DNA of 64,000 nt from JBGSPQ01 sp964346765 (lineage in GTDB: Bacteria; Patescibacteriota; Gracilibacteria; UBA1369), in assembly GCA_964346765.1 (NCBI GenBank), contig CAYFWB010000009.1, positions 1 to 64,000 of the forward strand, read 5' to 3'. Both the position numbers and the translations under genes were made by a program. The stretch's first letter is position 1. Each line of letters starts with the position of its first letter. This document shows, piece after piece, positions 40,955 to 50,169 of the stretch. The notes under the pieces are model-generated. The model worked only from the letters and a program-made list of their open reading frames with translations. It had not been told where the DNA came from and did not search any database.

Positions 40955-41278
40955 ATGGAAGAGATAAAAAATAAAAGCAAAGCATCATGGATCTTAGTGT
41001 GTCTTCTCGGGATGATTGTAGTTGTTTGCTGTTTATTAGTATTTTCAGGCGAAACCGATGTTTTTAAAGGGTATCTGGGGAGAAGCGTGAATGTGCGAAT
41101 GGCAATGATGCAGAACCATAAAGAATCACAAGAAGAGGAATCCGGTTCCGATAAAGATTTGGTTGTAATTGAGAGGCCAAAAGAGAGCGAAATGCCAAAA
41201 GAGTGGTCCTATCTTAAACCTGTTTTGATCAATGTTATTGTGAACATATCGCGCCCCCATTTTTTTTTCTTGAAGTAA
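40955..41278 (+). CDS. Short membrane-anchored protein, truncated paralog of the next SLH gene
   Basis: A 107-residue protein with a membrane segment (ASWILVCLLGMIVVVCCLLV) and then GETDVFKGYLGRSVNVRMAM. The gene at 41641 has the same plan (membrane segment, then NPELFQGYLGKFRP), so the two are paralogs by layout. This one stops early with an unlike tail (ISRPHFFFLK), exactly where the broken O-antigen-ligase copy begins. It is probably a gene cut by a duplication. The strong promoter suggests it is still transcribed. Confidence 0.55.
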   Translation: MEEIKNKSKASWILVCLLGMIVVVCCLLVFSGETDVFKGYLGRSVNVRMAMMQNHKESQEEESGSDKDLVVIERPKESEMPKEWSYLKPVLINVIVNISRPHFFFLK

Positions 41279-41319
41279 GAACATTACCCCAGTTCATCAC
41301 CCTGACAAACACTCCTCAA

Positions 41320-41540
41320 AAAATATGATCAATGTACCTCGCATACGCTCGAAACTGCCCCAAAAACTTTCAACCGGACTGACGAAAAAGATTGCCGCCA
41401 ACATGTAAACACCCGCCCAATCAACGGAATTAGAAATACTCCGAAATAGGCGTATTGCCATTTGATTTTTTGTTCCCATTTTTGCTGTTTATTTTTTTGC
41501 ATTTAGAATTCGAAGGTCATTTTTCCGTTTCTGATTTGCT
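41320..41540 (-). pseudogene. Deleted copy of the O-antigen-ligase-like gene 5' end
   Basis: 41426-41540 matches 45248-45362 (start of the ligase gene and last bases of the capA-like gene) almost exactly. 41320-41420 matches 44991-45090 with about 10 percent changes. The 156 bases between (45091-45247) are missing. The result is a short frame MGTKNQMAIRLFRSISNSVD. The rest of 41279-41640 holds tandem -10-like boxes before the next gene (TATAAT at 41580-41585 and 41594-41599). Confidence 0.88.
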
Positions 41541-41640
41541 TTTAGATATGTACCTTGTTTTTTTTGTCTGTTTTCAACCTATAATTTGTGTTATAATTTA
41601 TAAATGCCTTTATTTTATTCCTTAATTAAATAAAAATAAA

Positions 41641-43341
41641 ATGCAAAAACAAAATTTGCCCAAGTGGCTAAAACTTTATCTTCCAATTGCTTTGGGAGTT
41701 GTTCTGGTAGCGGGATTGGTTGCTTATTCATCCAATCCGGAATTGTTTCAGGGATATCTGGGTAAGTTTCGCCCTATAACAATGACGGATCAAATCCAGT
41801 TAAAGCCTGCCGCTGAGATTACTACGCCGGCAATAAAAGAACCGGTCAAAGAATTACCTGATCTTGAACCTGTTGTACCTGAAATGCCGGATGTTACCCC
41901 ACCGAAAAACCTACCTACTCCGGAGCCAGCTCCGAAGCCTACACCAACTAAAAATCCTACTGATGAATGTAAATTGATTAAACAATACGCGGCTGAAGGG
42001 TTATTAACAGCAAATCTTGGTTCCGACCTTTCACCTTACAATGATTGTGTGGCTCAATATCCGGACTACATGCAACCGCCGACTTCTCAGGAATGTGAGA
42101 CATTAAAGGGTTACTTTGATGCCGGCACACTTTCCGACATGGTGGCGAACGGCCAGGTTGATTACGCGGACAATTTAATGTGTGCAAACAGGTTCCCGTA
42201 TATGTGGCATAATCTTACACCGCCTGAAAATTTCTGCGGTGAATTGAGAGCATATTTTGAACAAGGTTTGCTTTCGGACATGATTGCGGACGGAAGTATT
42301 TCACAGTATGAAAACATTAAATGCGCCCAGACTTATACTGATGCATGGCATGGAGATGATCCAAGTGAAAGGGAATGTCAAATCTATCTTGAATTAAGAT
42401 ATCAAGGACTTTTGACATCAACTTTGCAAGGTGATGATTCAAGAGCAAAACTATGCGCTAATAAATATTTTGACGAATGGCATAGCAAGCCCGATCTGGC
42501 TGATTGTAAAACAATGAAACAAATTGAAGAGGATGGACAGATTGGTGAATACCTTTCAAACGGCACTTATTCATTCAATGAATATCTGGCTTGCGGATTC
42601 TATTATCCTTCAATGTGGAATGATCAGAATCCCACGGAAAATTATTGTCTGCAATTAAAATATTATATGGAACAGGGTGTTTTAACGGAACAGCTTTTGG
42701 GAGACATGACAGATGCCGAGTACTGTGCAGATAATTATCCCAATATTTGGTCAGGTGATGAAGAACCGGTTGTTACTACAAATTGTAAGGGTTTTGTGGA
42801 TGTCCCGCGGGGGAGCAAGTATTATGACGCGGTTGAGTATATGGTTGATCAGGGATGGACATCTTATGATCAGGCGGAATGTAAGTTCAGACCAAATGAC
42901 GGATTAAACAGAGCCGAAGGTGCCAAGCTGATGGTAATGGGCTTTGATTTACCGCTTGCTACCGGAGCCGCTCAGATATTCCCCGATGTTGAGCCAACCA
43001 GCTGGTTTTATGACTATGTTTCAACAGTGTATAAAAACGGTATCATGAAAGGTTATGATGACGGTACTTTCAAACCTGCTAATCCCGTTGTAAGAGCTGA
43101 AATGTTTAAGATGTTCATGGAAGCTTATCAGGGAAAAGATAGTACCTTTACAAGACCTTCATTAGAGCAATCCAAGAAAGCCTGCCCCGACTTTATGGCC
43201 GATGAGCAGGACAGATGGTATGTGCCATACATGGTAGAAGCTAAAGTTAAAGGTTTACTTGGCAACGATCCTTGCCGTGGAGCGGACTATGCAACCAGAG
43301 GAGACTTTGCGGCTATGTTCTATTATGTTAGCCAACTATAA
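41641..43341 (+). CDS. SLH protein with six Cys-paired repeats
   Basis: A 566-residue surface protein. A short basic start and LPIALGVVLVAGLVAYS form an N-terminal anchor. A Pro/Glu-rich spacer spans about 55-108. Residues about 109-375 are six repeats of roughly 42-48 residues, each starting Cys-x2-(L/M/Y) and ending Cys-x3-(Y/F)-x3-(W/M), e.g. NFCGELRAYFEQGLLSDMIA ... CAQTYTDAWHGD and NYCLQLKYYMEQGVLTEQLL ... CADNYPNIWSGD. The pairs should form one disulfide per repeat. I do not know this repeat. Three SLH repeats end the protein (FVDVPRGSKYYDAVEYM, GYDDGTFKPANPVVRAEM, third weaker). A terminator follows. Confidence 0.85.
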   Translation: MQKQNLPKWLKLYLPIALGVVLVAGLVAYSSNPELFQGYLGKFRPITMTDQIQLKPAAEITTPAIKEPVKELPDLEPVVPEMPDVTPPKNLPTPEPAPKPTPTKNPTDECKLIKQYAAEGLLTANLGSDLSPYNDCVAQYPDYMQPPTSQECETLKGYFDAGTLSDMVANGQVDYADNLMCANRFPYMWHNLTPPENFCGELRAYFEQGLLSDMIADGSISQYENIKCAQTYTDAWHGDDPSERECQIYLELRYQGLLTSTLQGDDSRAKLCANKYFDEWHSKPDLADCKTMKQIEEDGQIGEYLSNGTYSFNEYLACGFYYPSMWNDQNPTENYCLQLKYYMEQGVLTEQLLGDMTDAEYCADNYPNIWSGDEEPVVTTNCKGFVDVPRGSKYYDAVEYMVDQGWTSYDQAECKFRPNDGLNRAEGAKLMVMGFDLPLATGAAQIFPDVEPTSWFYDYVSTVYKNGIMKGYDDGTFKPANPVVRAEMFKMFMEAYQGKDSTFTRPSLEQSKKACPDFMADEQDRWYVPYMVEAKVKGLLGNDPCRGADYATRGDFAAMFYYVSQL

Positions 43342-43369
43342 TAGTTGACCTGAAGTATTGAACTTATGC

Positions 43370-43398
43370 AAAGGGGGCGTCTAAAAGACGCCCCCTTT
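43370..43398. terminator. Bidirectional terminator, 13-bp perfect stem
   Basis: AAAGGGGGCGTCT pairs perfectly with AGACGCCCCCTTT around a 3-base loop, with T and A tracts on both sides. The stop codon (TAG) of the minus-strand ligase gene lies in the loop and stem, so the last codons of that gene form one arm. Confidence 0.93.
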
Positions 43399-45324
43399 TA
43401 AAAACGCTTTTTGCTCCAAGTTCCAGGCTTTGTCATTTTCCCCTTCCATTCTATAACTGATAGCAAGTTTACTCATGGCCCCGTAAAAAAGCGTATGCGT
43501 TTTGGCAAAAATCCTGTGCTGTTCCAAGTATTGCGGATCGGCTATGTCGGGGTCGGGCATCACCCAAAAATAGGGAGCCAAATCTTTTAATTTTTCATAC
43601 GGTTTGATCGCTTCCTTAAAATCACTGTTTTGGAATGCCGCGTCACCCCAATTCTGATAAATCAGAGGGAAATTCGGCGCTTTTTTAACCGCTTCAGAGT
43701 AATCCACCTGCGCCCGCTCCCAGTCCCCCATGTTGGAGGCAATTTTTGCCGCGGCTATCCGATAATGAAATCCGTCATTAGCTATAACTTTTAATTGTTC
43801 AAGCTCATTTCTGACCTGCTCCTGAACGGCGGGATTGGCATTTAATTTATCTTTTAATGACAAAAAATGAATCACTGAATAATGCAAATGTCTGTAATGC
43901 GGTGCAATTTCCAACATTTCGTTGAATGTTTGGGAGGCCAGATTATAGTCGACAAAAAAATCATTGATTCCCCGAGACATCAATGAATTTGCTCTATTAA
44001 TGGAATAAGCATGGTTTATTGTAAAAAAAGCAATCAAAACTGTGATTAGAATCGTCAAGATTCTGGCAGGTATGTTGATTTTAAGTTTAAGAGTGCTGAA
44101 TTTAAATGCAGATCTTACTAAAATCGCCCAAAAGGCCACTAAAAGTACAATATGCGCGGAGGTGGCAAAACTGAATTGCAATGAGACCGTAGTGGCAATA
44201 ACCGTAAAAAGCGCGATTTTCGCACCAGCTGTCTCCGCTTTATGCTTAAAATAAACCCATACCAGAAAAACGAGATTTAGCAGGTATAATAAAAATCCTA
44301 AAATTCCAAGATCCAAAAAAAATTGTAACGCTTCATTGTGGACCCGGTCGGGCATGTTATAAAGCGTTTCGGAAAGATAAAGATCAGGCGTAAGTACTGT
44401 CTGGAAAGTTTGGTAAAATGTTTCGGGTCCGGATCCAATTATCAAATGTTGGCTGATAAGCGGTAGAGAATTTTCCCATAAAATAGCCCGTGAATTGATT
44501 GAACGAAGCGTACCGCCAAATAGAATCATTCCGGCAATAATCAATCCCAAAAGTGAACCGAAAACGATAATTTGCCTGGATGCTTTTAATTTTCTTTCAT
44601 AAATGATCAATAATACAGCCGTAACGAGCAATCCCAGTAATGACGCCCGATTAAAAGTCACCAATAAGCCGCCCATATTTACCAGAAATGCCAGCAGGTA
44701 AAATAGTCGATACTTGAGAGGTTTCCAGCTGTTAAAAAACAATATAAGTGATGCAAAGACGGGCGCCAATAACCACTGACCCAGTAAATTGGGCTGTCCC
44801 AGTGTTCCATATGCTTTGCCTCCGGCTTTGTCGATATCTCCAATAGGGTAGGGGTCGATTCTGAACCACTGGATGAGGGCATAAATTGAGATTAACGAGC
44901 CTAAAATAATAATTATATGGAGCAGAATATTTTGCTCTTTTTCTTTTCTTAGAAATTTTAAGCAGATCAAAAAATGCGCCAGATAATAAAACATGATCAA
45001 TGTACCCTGCATGCGCTCAAAACTGCCCCAAAAACTTTCAACCGGACTGACGGAAAAGATTGTAGCCAATATGTAAACAGCCGCCCAAAGGCCGACAACT
45101 GCAAAAACATACTTATTGTAAGGAAGTTTTATTTTGCCTTTGATTAAGGCCGGAATGCTTATGAGGAAATAAAGTGCTACAAACAGCATCATCCAGCTGA
45201 CTTTCGGGATTTCGAAAGGCTGAATAGAAAACGGATTCAATACCAGAGGAATTAGAAATACTCCGAAATAGGCGTATTGCCATTTGATTTTTTGTTCCCA
45301 TTTTTGCTGTTTATTTTTTTGCAT
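43381..45324 (-). CDS. O-antigen ligase/polymerase-like membrane protein with TPR tail
   Basis: A 647-residue protein with about 10-12 membrane segments up to residue 440. It has the Wzy_C/WaaL loop (SFWGSFERMQGTLIMFYYLA; RVHNEALQFFLDLGILGFLL with the conserved His) that joins glycan chains to carriers or protein. Residues about 460-640 carry TPR-like repeats (RAQVDYSEAVKKAPNFPLIY, AIKPYEKLKDLAPYFW). Such fusions are common in Patescibacteria. It starts directly after the stop of the capA-like gene, so the two form an envelope-polymer operon. Confidence 0.88.
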   Translation of the reverse strand: MQKNKQQKWEQKIKWQYAYFGVFLIPLVLNPFSIQPFEIPKVSWMMLFVALYFLISIPALIKGKIKLPYNKYVFAVVGLWAAVYILATIFSVSPVESFWGSFERMQGTLIMFYYLAHFLICLKFLRKEKEQNILLHIIIILGSLISIYALIQWFRIDPYPIGDIDKAGGKAYGTLGQPNLLGQWLLAPVFASLILFFNSWKPLKYRLFYLLAFLVNMGGLLVTFNRASLLGLLVTAVLLIIYERKLKASRQIIVFGSLLGLIIAGMILFGGTLRSINSRAILWENSLPLISQHLIIGSGPETFYQTFQTVLTPDLYLSETLYNMPDRVHNEALQFFLDLGILGFLLYLLNLVFLVWVYFKHKAETAGAKIALFTVIATTVSLQFSFATSAHIVLLVAFWAILVRSAFKFSTLKLKINIPARILTILITVLIAFFTINHAYSINRANSLMSRGINDFFVDYNLASQTFNEMLEIAPHYRHLHYSVIHFLSLKDKLNANPAVQEQVRNELEQLKVIANDGFHYRIAAAKIASNMGDWERAQVDYSEAVKKAPNFPLIYQNWGDAAFQNSDFKEAIKPYEKLKDLAPYFWVMPDPDIADPQYLEQHRIFAKTHTLFYGAMSKLAISYRMEGENDKAWNLEQKAFLKGGVF

Positions 45325-47127
45325 TTAGAATTCGAAGGTCATTTTTCCGTTTCTGATTTGCTGTTTTTGATCCTCTGAATATTCACCCCAAGATATGAAT
45401 CTTTCCGTGAAACTTTGGCGTTCGGATTCGTTCATAAGCCGGAATCGACTGCCGGGCAGTTTGATCGGAGCAAGATTAATTTCAATTTTATTTTTACCCA
45501 TTTTGGTGGCGATTGCTAAACCTTCCTGAGTGGGAGCGGACCAGTATTGGTCGAAAATGGCGTTACCGAGCGAATAAATAATAGGGCGTCCTTTATAGTT
45601 TTCAATGGTCTGCACAACGTGAGGGTGGTGACCGATTATGGCGTACGCGCCCGCGTCTATAAATTTGTGACCAAGTTCAATCTGTCTGGTGGAGGGTTTA
45701 TGTCTGTATTCCAACCCCCAATGGGGAACCACGATAACTTTGTATCCTTTTTGTGTGAGTTCTTTAATTTTTTCAGTCGCAGCGTCGTCGTCGATTTTGG
45801 TATTTACTTCTTCCAATCCCAAAAAGGCGAATTTCATGTCCCTAATGTGCAGGTAGGCCGCACTGTTTTTGTTTATATTGTTGGGATCGCCGAAAGGTAT
45901 CAGGCCCCCGTTTTTTAAGTTTTGAAAGGATTCCGTGAAAGAGTCGGCTCCTCTGTCGTAGGCATGATTGTTGGCCTGGCTAAGGATGTCGAAGTGATAT
46001 TTTTTTAGGTATGGAATTACGTCGGGGAAAAACCCGAAGTTCATGCCTGTTGTGGTTCTGTATGAATTTTCGGTTACGGGTCCCTCCAGATTTGCCAATA
46101 ACAGATCGTTTACTTTTAAAAACGATTGATCCATTTCTTTAAAAGGATAATCCATCCCGTTTTGATCCATTAAATGGCGCACGTATCTGCCAATCATAAT
46201 GTCTCCAAAAGAGACCAGATATAAATCGTTTTGACTGTAATTAGGTTCTCCTTCTCTATAAAGCGTCTGATATCCTTTTTCGGCAAGGGGGTGGATCTCT
46301 GGATCGGCGGCGTTTTTATGCCTCAAATAAAGCCCCAGAATTTGGGCGGATACATTCTGTTTGAGATGTAAATTTTTGAATCGGTTAAAATCCGCCGATT
46401 GCAGGACCTGTAACATATAATCATTCTGATATTGTTTAACGGTGGGCGGTAAATTTTCCGATTTTTCTTTATAATAGTCCAATAAAATGACAACGCTGTT
46501 TTGGGGCAGGTACGATTTTAAAGCGGAAGCAACAATTTCGGTTTTGGTTTCTGATAAATCACTGTTAATTGAAACGGGGACAAAACGGGCCTTTGGGAAA
46601 GCTTTCATTATTTTTGATACGCTTTGATTGTTCCAGTAACTTTTCTGGCCGATTTCACCCAGATTGTGAAATATATTTGAGTTGATTAGACGCTTAATAG
46701 AGGCATCGTCCACATTTATTCCTTTTGATTTGAGGACGCCGGCCGCGCCGTACGTGAAAATTCTATTTTTTTTGGTTTGATAATCGGTCTCGGCAATGAT
46801 GGCAACCGTTTGATACAGCTGTTTGTCTGTAATTTTATTCAGCAAAAAATTCAGAGCCGACTCATCAGATGTTGTTATTACTCCATAAACTTGTTTTTCT
46901 ATGGGATTTTGATTGACCCCCCGGAAATGTAGAGCTGTTTGACTAGTATTATTCGAAATTGAATCGTTTTTACTTTGAAAAAGATTCGTTTCGGCAATTG
47001 AGGGTTGATCAATTGAACTTGGCGAAATCCGGCATCCGGAAAGCGACAAGATAAGTATCAGACTTCCCAAAATCGTAAAAACCCTGTAACACTTTGTCTG
47101 CGGTCTCGTACGTTTAGACGCGCGCAT
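45325..47127 (-). CDS. CapA-like metallophosphatase-fold lipoprotein with N-terminal MEMO-like domain
   Basis: A 600-residue protein. The lipobox (ILSLSGCR) lies near residue 30. Residues about 70-280 resemble a MEMO/AmmeMemoRadiSam-B domain (VYGVITTSDESALNFLLNKI, TYGAAGVLKSKGINVDDAS, FPKARFVPVSIN). Residues about 300-560 are a CapA/PGA_cap domain: VSFGDIMIGRYVRHLM, NLEGPVTENS, FGFFPDVIPYLKKYHFDILS with QANNHAYDRG, VVPHWGLEYRHKPSTRQIEL and IIGHHPHVVQTIE hold the metal-binding Asp, Asn and His. CapA acts in poly-gamma-glutamate or capsule export. Stop and next start touch. Confidence 0.88.
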   Translation of the reverse strand: MRASKRTRPQTKCYRVFTILGSLILILSLSGCRISPSSIDQPSIAETNLFQSKNDSISNNTSQTALHFRGVNQNPIEKQVYGVITTSDESALNFLLNKITDKQLYQTVAIIAETDYQTKKNRIFTYGAAGVLKSKGINVDDASIKRLINSNIFHNLGEIGQKSYWNNQSVSKIMKAFPKARFVPVSINSDLSETKTEIVASALKSYLPQNSVVILLDYYKEKSENLPPTVKQYQNDYMLQVLQSADFNRFKNLHLKQNVSAQILGLYLRHKNAADPEIHPLAEKGYQTLYREGEPNYSQNDLYLVSFGDIMIGRYVRHLMDQNGMDYPFKEMDQSFLKVNDLLLANLEGPVTENSYRTTTGMNFGFFPDVIPYLKKYHFDILSQANNHAYDRGADSFTESFQNLKNGGLIPFGDPNNINKNSAAYLHIRDMKFAFLGLEEVNTKIDDDAATEKIKELTQKGYKVIVVPHWGLEYRHKPSTRQIELGHKFIDAGAYAIIGHHPHVVQTIENYKGRPIIYSLGNAIFDQYWSAPTQEGLAIATKMGKNKIEINLAPIKLPGSRFRLMNESERQSFTERFISWGEYSEDQKQQIRNGKMTFEF

Positions 47128-47141
47128 GATCTAAAAACTTT

Positions 47142-47648
47142 ATGGGTAAGAAACGAAAGCGATTCGCCAGCTACTATAACATCTATTTTGAAAAAATATA
47201 CCGCTATATTTTTTTCAGGGTAGGACATAATCGGGAAACCGCGGAAGACCTGACATCCGAAGTGATGCTAAAGGCATATGAAGCGTTTGAAGACTTCGAT
47301 CAGGAAAGAAACTTCGGTGTCTGGATCTATAGAATCGCCAGAAATCATTTGATTGATCATTATAAAAAAATGAAGAAAGAAATCGTTGATTTTGAGGACG
47401 CGGAGTATGAACTGAAATATGATGACAAAGTGGCGGAGAGAGCGGATACAGAGATAAAGATGGAACATGTGGAAAAAGCGATTGAAAGACTGCCGGATCA
47501 GCATAAAGAAGTCCTTACATTAAAATTTATGAGTGAAATGACCAATAAAGAGATTGCCGAAATCCTGAATCTGAAAGAGACTCACGTTAGAGTACTGATC
47601 AGTAGAGCCACGGGAAGCCTAAAAAAACAACTTTCGTTTCTAACATAA
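47142..47648 (+). CDS. ECF-type RNA polymerase sigma factor
   Basis: A 168-residue sigma factor with region 2 (YFEKIYRYIFFRVGHNRETA, SEVMLKAYEAFEDF, VWIYRIARNHLIDHYK) and region 4 (IERLPDQHKEVLTLKFMSEM, NKEIAEILNLKETHVRVLIS). There is no region 1 or 3. It is divergent from the capA-like gene with only 14 bases between the start codons, so the promoters must overlap the coding sequences. The DUF5667 gene 5 bases later is its likely membrane partner. Confidence 0.9.
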   Translation: MGKKRKRFASYYNIYFEKIYRYIFFRVGHNRETAEDLTSEVMLKAYEAFEDFDQERNFGVWIYRIARNHLIDHYKKMKKEIVDFEDAEYELKYDDKVAERADTEIKMEHVEKAIERLPDQHKEVLTLKFMSEMTNKEIAEILNLKETHVRVLISRATGSLKKQLSFLT

Positions 47649-47653
47649 CCGTC

Positions 47654-48403
47654 ATGGAAGAAAAAAAAATAGAAAAAATAATGAATGATGTAGCAAAAAA
47701 TTCGCGGCCACGTAAGGTTTTCGCTCTAAAAATGAAGTACCGAATATGGAAGAAAGGAGTGATCCTGTATTTTAGCGGAACGAACGCGGCAAAACATTTT
47801 GCGGGAGCAACTTTGGTGGTCGTGCTGTTTTTTGGAGGCGGCGGAGTTGGAACTTACGCTTACGCGAGCCCTGATGTTAATGTGAGCCATCCTCTTTATC
47901 CGGTTAAACAGGGAATTGAATCAATAGAAGGCCGGTTCGCTTTTAGTCCGGAACAGAAAGCGGACTTTTTCATGAAAAAAGCGATGAGGAGACTGGATGA
48001 GGCGGAAATTATGCACCGCAAACTGCGTGCAAGACCGGAAGCCGTGCAGGAAGCAAACAGTGTCGAAAAAACACTGAAAATGCTTAACAAGGAAATGGAG
48101 AGATCTTTTGAATACGCTGAAGGTGAATTTGATCCTGAAAGAGCGGGTCACCTGGCACAAAAAATGGAGCAGAGATGCGGAATGATACGGAGCAGGCTGG
48201 ATAAGCTGCCGCCCCTTGGAAACGGCAAACCGCATATTTCGGCGTTGCGTGAAAGAATGATGTCTGTGGATCAAAACGCCTTGCAGAGAATGGAACAATT
48301 GAAAGTTCTGCAAGATAAGGTACGTCGGGCTCGCGAAGGTAAGCAAAAAAGTGTGATGCTTCGCTTTATGATGACACCGCCGCAAGATGTTCCGGCGAAT
48401 TAA
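47654..48403 (+). CDS. DUF5667-type membrane protein, probable anti-sigma or sensor
   Basis: A 249-residue protein. The N-terminal 55 residues are cytoplasmic. A membrane segment (HFAGATLVVVLFFGGGGVGTY) is followed by AYASPDVNVSHPLYPVKQGI, the opening of the DUF5667 domain, and a helical coiled region (FAFSPEQKADFFMKKAMRRL). Members are often encoded beside sigma factors, as here. The sensing mechanism is unknown. Confidence 0.8.
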   Translation: MEEKKIEKIMNDVAKNSRPRKVFALKMKYRIWKKGVILYFSGTNAAKHFAGATLVVVLFFGGGGVGTYAYASPDVNVSHPLYPVKQGIESIEGRFAFSPEQKADFFMKKAMRRLDEAEIMHRKLRARPEAVQEANSVEKTLKMLNKEMERSFEYAEGEFDPERAGHLAQKMEQRCGMIRSRLDKLPPLGNGKPHISALRERMMSVDQNALQRMEQLKVLQDKVRRAREGKQKSVMLRFMMTPPQDVPAN

Positions 48404-48433
48404 TTTTCAGTCAAATAATCGGTGCTTGAATAA

Positions 48434-48476
48434 AAAGAAAGCCCCGCACTATGACAAGCGATCGAGGCTGTTCTTT
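48434..48476 (+). terminator. Possible terminator after the sigma/DUF5667 operon
   Basis: AAAGAAAGCC pairs with GGCTgTTCTTT (one bulged base) around a 22-base loop. Its stem looks like that at 17895-17934. The 3' T run is short, so support is moderate. Confidence 0.4.
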
Positions 48477-48526
48477 GGTGTTATTGGTGTAATATAGATC
48501 TTTCGCGTTTACGCTTCGCGGGGCGA

Positions 48527-50107
48527 CTATCTGTTTAGATTGTCTTTAGCCACACTGGTATCCCAATATTCGATCATTTTGGCAACCACTTTAGCGGCTT
48601 CGGCTCTGGTGATGGGCCTGTTGGGATCAAAGTTTCCGTTGCCGATTCCCTGTACAAGTCCGATCAGCCTGGCTCTTTCCACCCAGCCCACCTGCCAGCC
48701 GTGAACGTCGTTAAAAAATGACTGACTGTCGTTGGTCGGCGTGTATCCATAGGTAGCAAGTACAACTTTAACAGCTTCTGCTCTGGTTATTGCCTGATTT
48801 GGTCTGAATTCGTTATAGAGATAACCCTCCACAATTTCCCTGTCGTAAGCGGGGCGAACCCATTGGCCCTGCCATGAATCGAGGTCGTTAAATGGTGATC
48901 CGCAATCGTTGTCATAACAACCGCTGTTGGGTTCGATACCGTTGGCGAAAAGTCCCATTTTAACCAATTCTGCTCTTGTAACGTTGGCGTTCGGTCTGAA
49001 GTTTCCGTCTTCGTATCCTTCCACAACACAAAGGTCGTATAGTCTTCTTACGTAGATTTCTGACCAGTGGCCGTCGATGTCATTTGGATACGGTCTGCCG
49101 TCGCAAAGGCTGATGTCTTCTGTTTGATGCGTGCCTTGGTCGTTCTTGTCATCGTTGTCATCGTTGTCATCGTCATCGTTGTCAAAATTATCGGGATTGT
49201 AAGACACTTTATTGTCCACCTGATCGCTGTCTCCCGTTGCATAAGCCACTTTATTGTTTACGGGTTGGTCATCTGATCCGCCCGCATAAGCCACCTTATT
49301 ATTTACGTTAGGATTGTATTTATATCCGCCGGGGATAGCACTGGATCCGTAGTCTCCGCTACCGCCGGCATAAGCAACTTTATTATTTACATTACCGGTT
49401 CTATAACTTCCACTGTTTGAACCTACAGCAACCTTATTATTTACATTGGGATTGTACTGATAGCCACCTGGTAACGCGCTGGATCCGTAATTTCCGGACC
49501 CCACCCTAACCTTGTTATTGACATGTCCACTCTCTGCAGAAGTCCCAATAGCCACTTTGTTGCTTACCGCAGGATTATATTGATAGCCACCGGGTACCGA
49601 GCTTGATCCATATCCGCCGCTTACCACATGCACCTGATTATTGCTACCTGAATCATATCCGCTTCCCACTGCTACTTTGTTCTGCACACCGCTTGAATTG
49701 ATCGCAACTTTATTGCTAACCTCGGGATTATATTGATACCCGCCGGGAACCGAGCTTGATCCGTAACCACTTGATGAATCTGAAGACCCCACCGGAACCT
49801 GATTGCTTGTTGATCCGCTTCCGTAACCTGTCTGATTGGATACTCCGGTGGAACCGGTTGATGAAGAACCCGATCCTAAACCAAAACTGTCCTTGAGTTT
49901 ATCCAAATTTTGATCATACGCGGAATTTCCGGTCTGCCCGGTTGATCCTGAATAGGGTAACCATTTATCCCGGTATGCGCCTTGGCTGGCATTGTAACTG
50001 CTGTCGGACGTGCCGCCCGTTGTTAGCGCGCTGGCGCTTTGCAGTGGCATGGCCACGATAGTTAGTACTGCAACTATTGTTGCCAATTTTTGACTTAGTT
50101 TAGACAT
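48527..50107 (-). CDS. SLH protein with Gly/Ser-rich NNKVA repeats
   Basis: A 526-residue surface protein. Residues 1-27 are a signal peptide (IVAVLTIVAMPLQSASA). Residues about 60-300 are Gly/Ser-rich, with about nine copies of a unit near YQYNPxVNNKVAxGS, often preceded by GSSxxPGG. An Asp-rich acidic stretch (DNFDNDDDDNDDNDDKND) at about 305-322 could bind calcium. Three SLH repeats end the protein (VEGYEDGNFRPNANVTRAEL, EFRPNQAITRAEAVKVVLAT, GNGNFDPNRPITRAEAAKVV). Its promoter at 50141-50169 is good. Confidence 0.87.
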   Translation of the reverse strand: MSKLSQKLATIVAVLTIVAMPLQSASALTTGGTSDSSYNASQGAYRDKWLPYSGSTGQTGNSAYDQNLDKLKDSFGLGSGSSSTGSTGVSNQTGYGSGSTSNQVPVGSSDSSSGYGSSSVPGGYQYNPEVSNKVAINSSGVQNKVAVGSGYDSGSNNQVHVVSGGYGSSSVPGGYQYNPAVSNKVAIGTSAESGHVNNKVRVGSGNYGSSALPGGYQYNPNVNNKVAVGSNSGSYRTGNVNNKVAYAGGSGDYGSSAIPGGYKYNPNVNNKVAYAGGSDDQPVNNKVAYATGDSDQVDNKVSYNPDNFDNDDDDNDDNDDKNDQGTHQTEDISLCDGRPYPNDIDGHWSEIYVRRLYDLCVVEGYEDGNFRPNANVTRAELVKMGLFANGIEPNSGCYDNDCGSPFNDLDSWQGQWVRPAYDREIVEGYLYNEFRPNQAITRAEAVKVVLATYGYTPTNDSQSFFNDVHGWQVGWVERARLIGLVQGIGNGNFDPNRPITRAEAAKVVAKMIEYWDTSVAKDNLNR

Positions 50108-50140
50108 AGTGAATGAGAATAATATGTATAAAAGGTTATA

Positions 50141-50169
50141 TTTTTAACATATTGCAAACGCTATGTCAA
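50141..50169 (-). promoter_or_regulatory. Candidate sigma-70 promoter for the NNKVA SLH gene
   Basis: On the minus strand TTGACA (50169-50164), 17 bases, TAAAAA (50146-50141), 34 bases before the ATG at 50107. The -35 matches consensus exactly. Confidence 0.6.
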
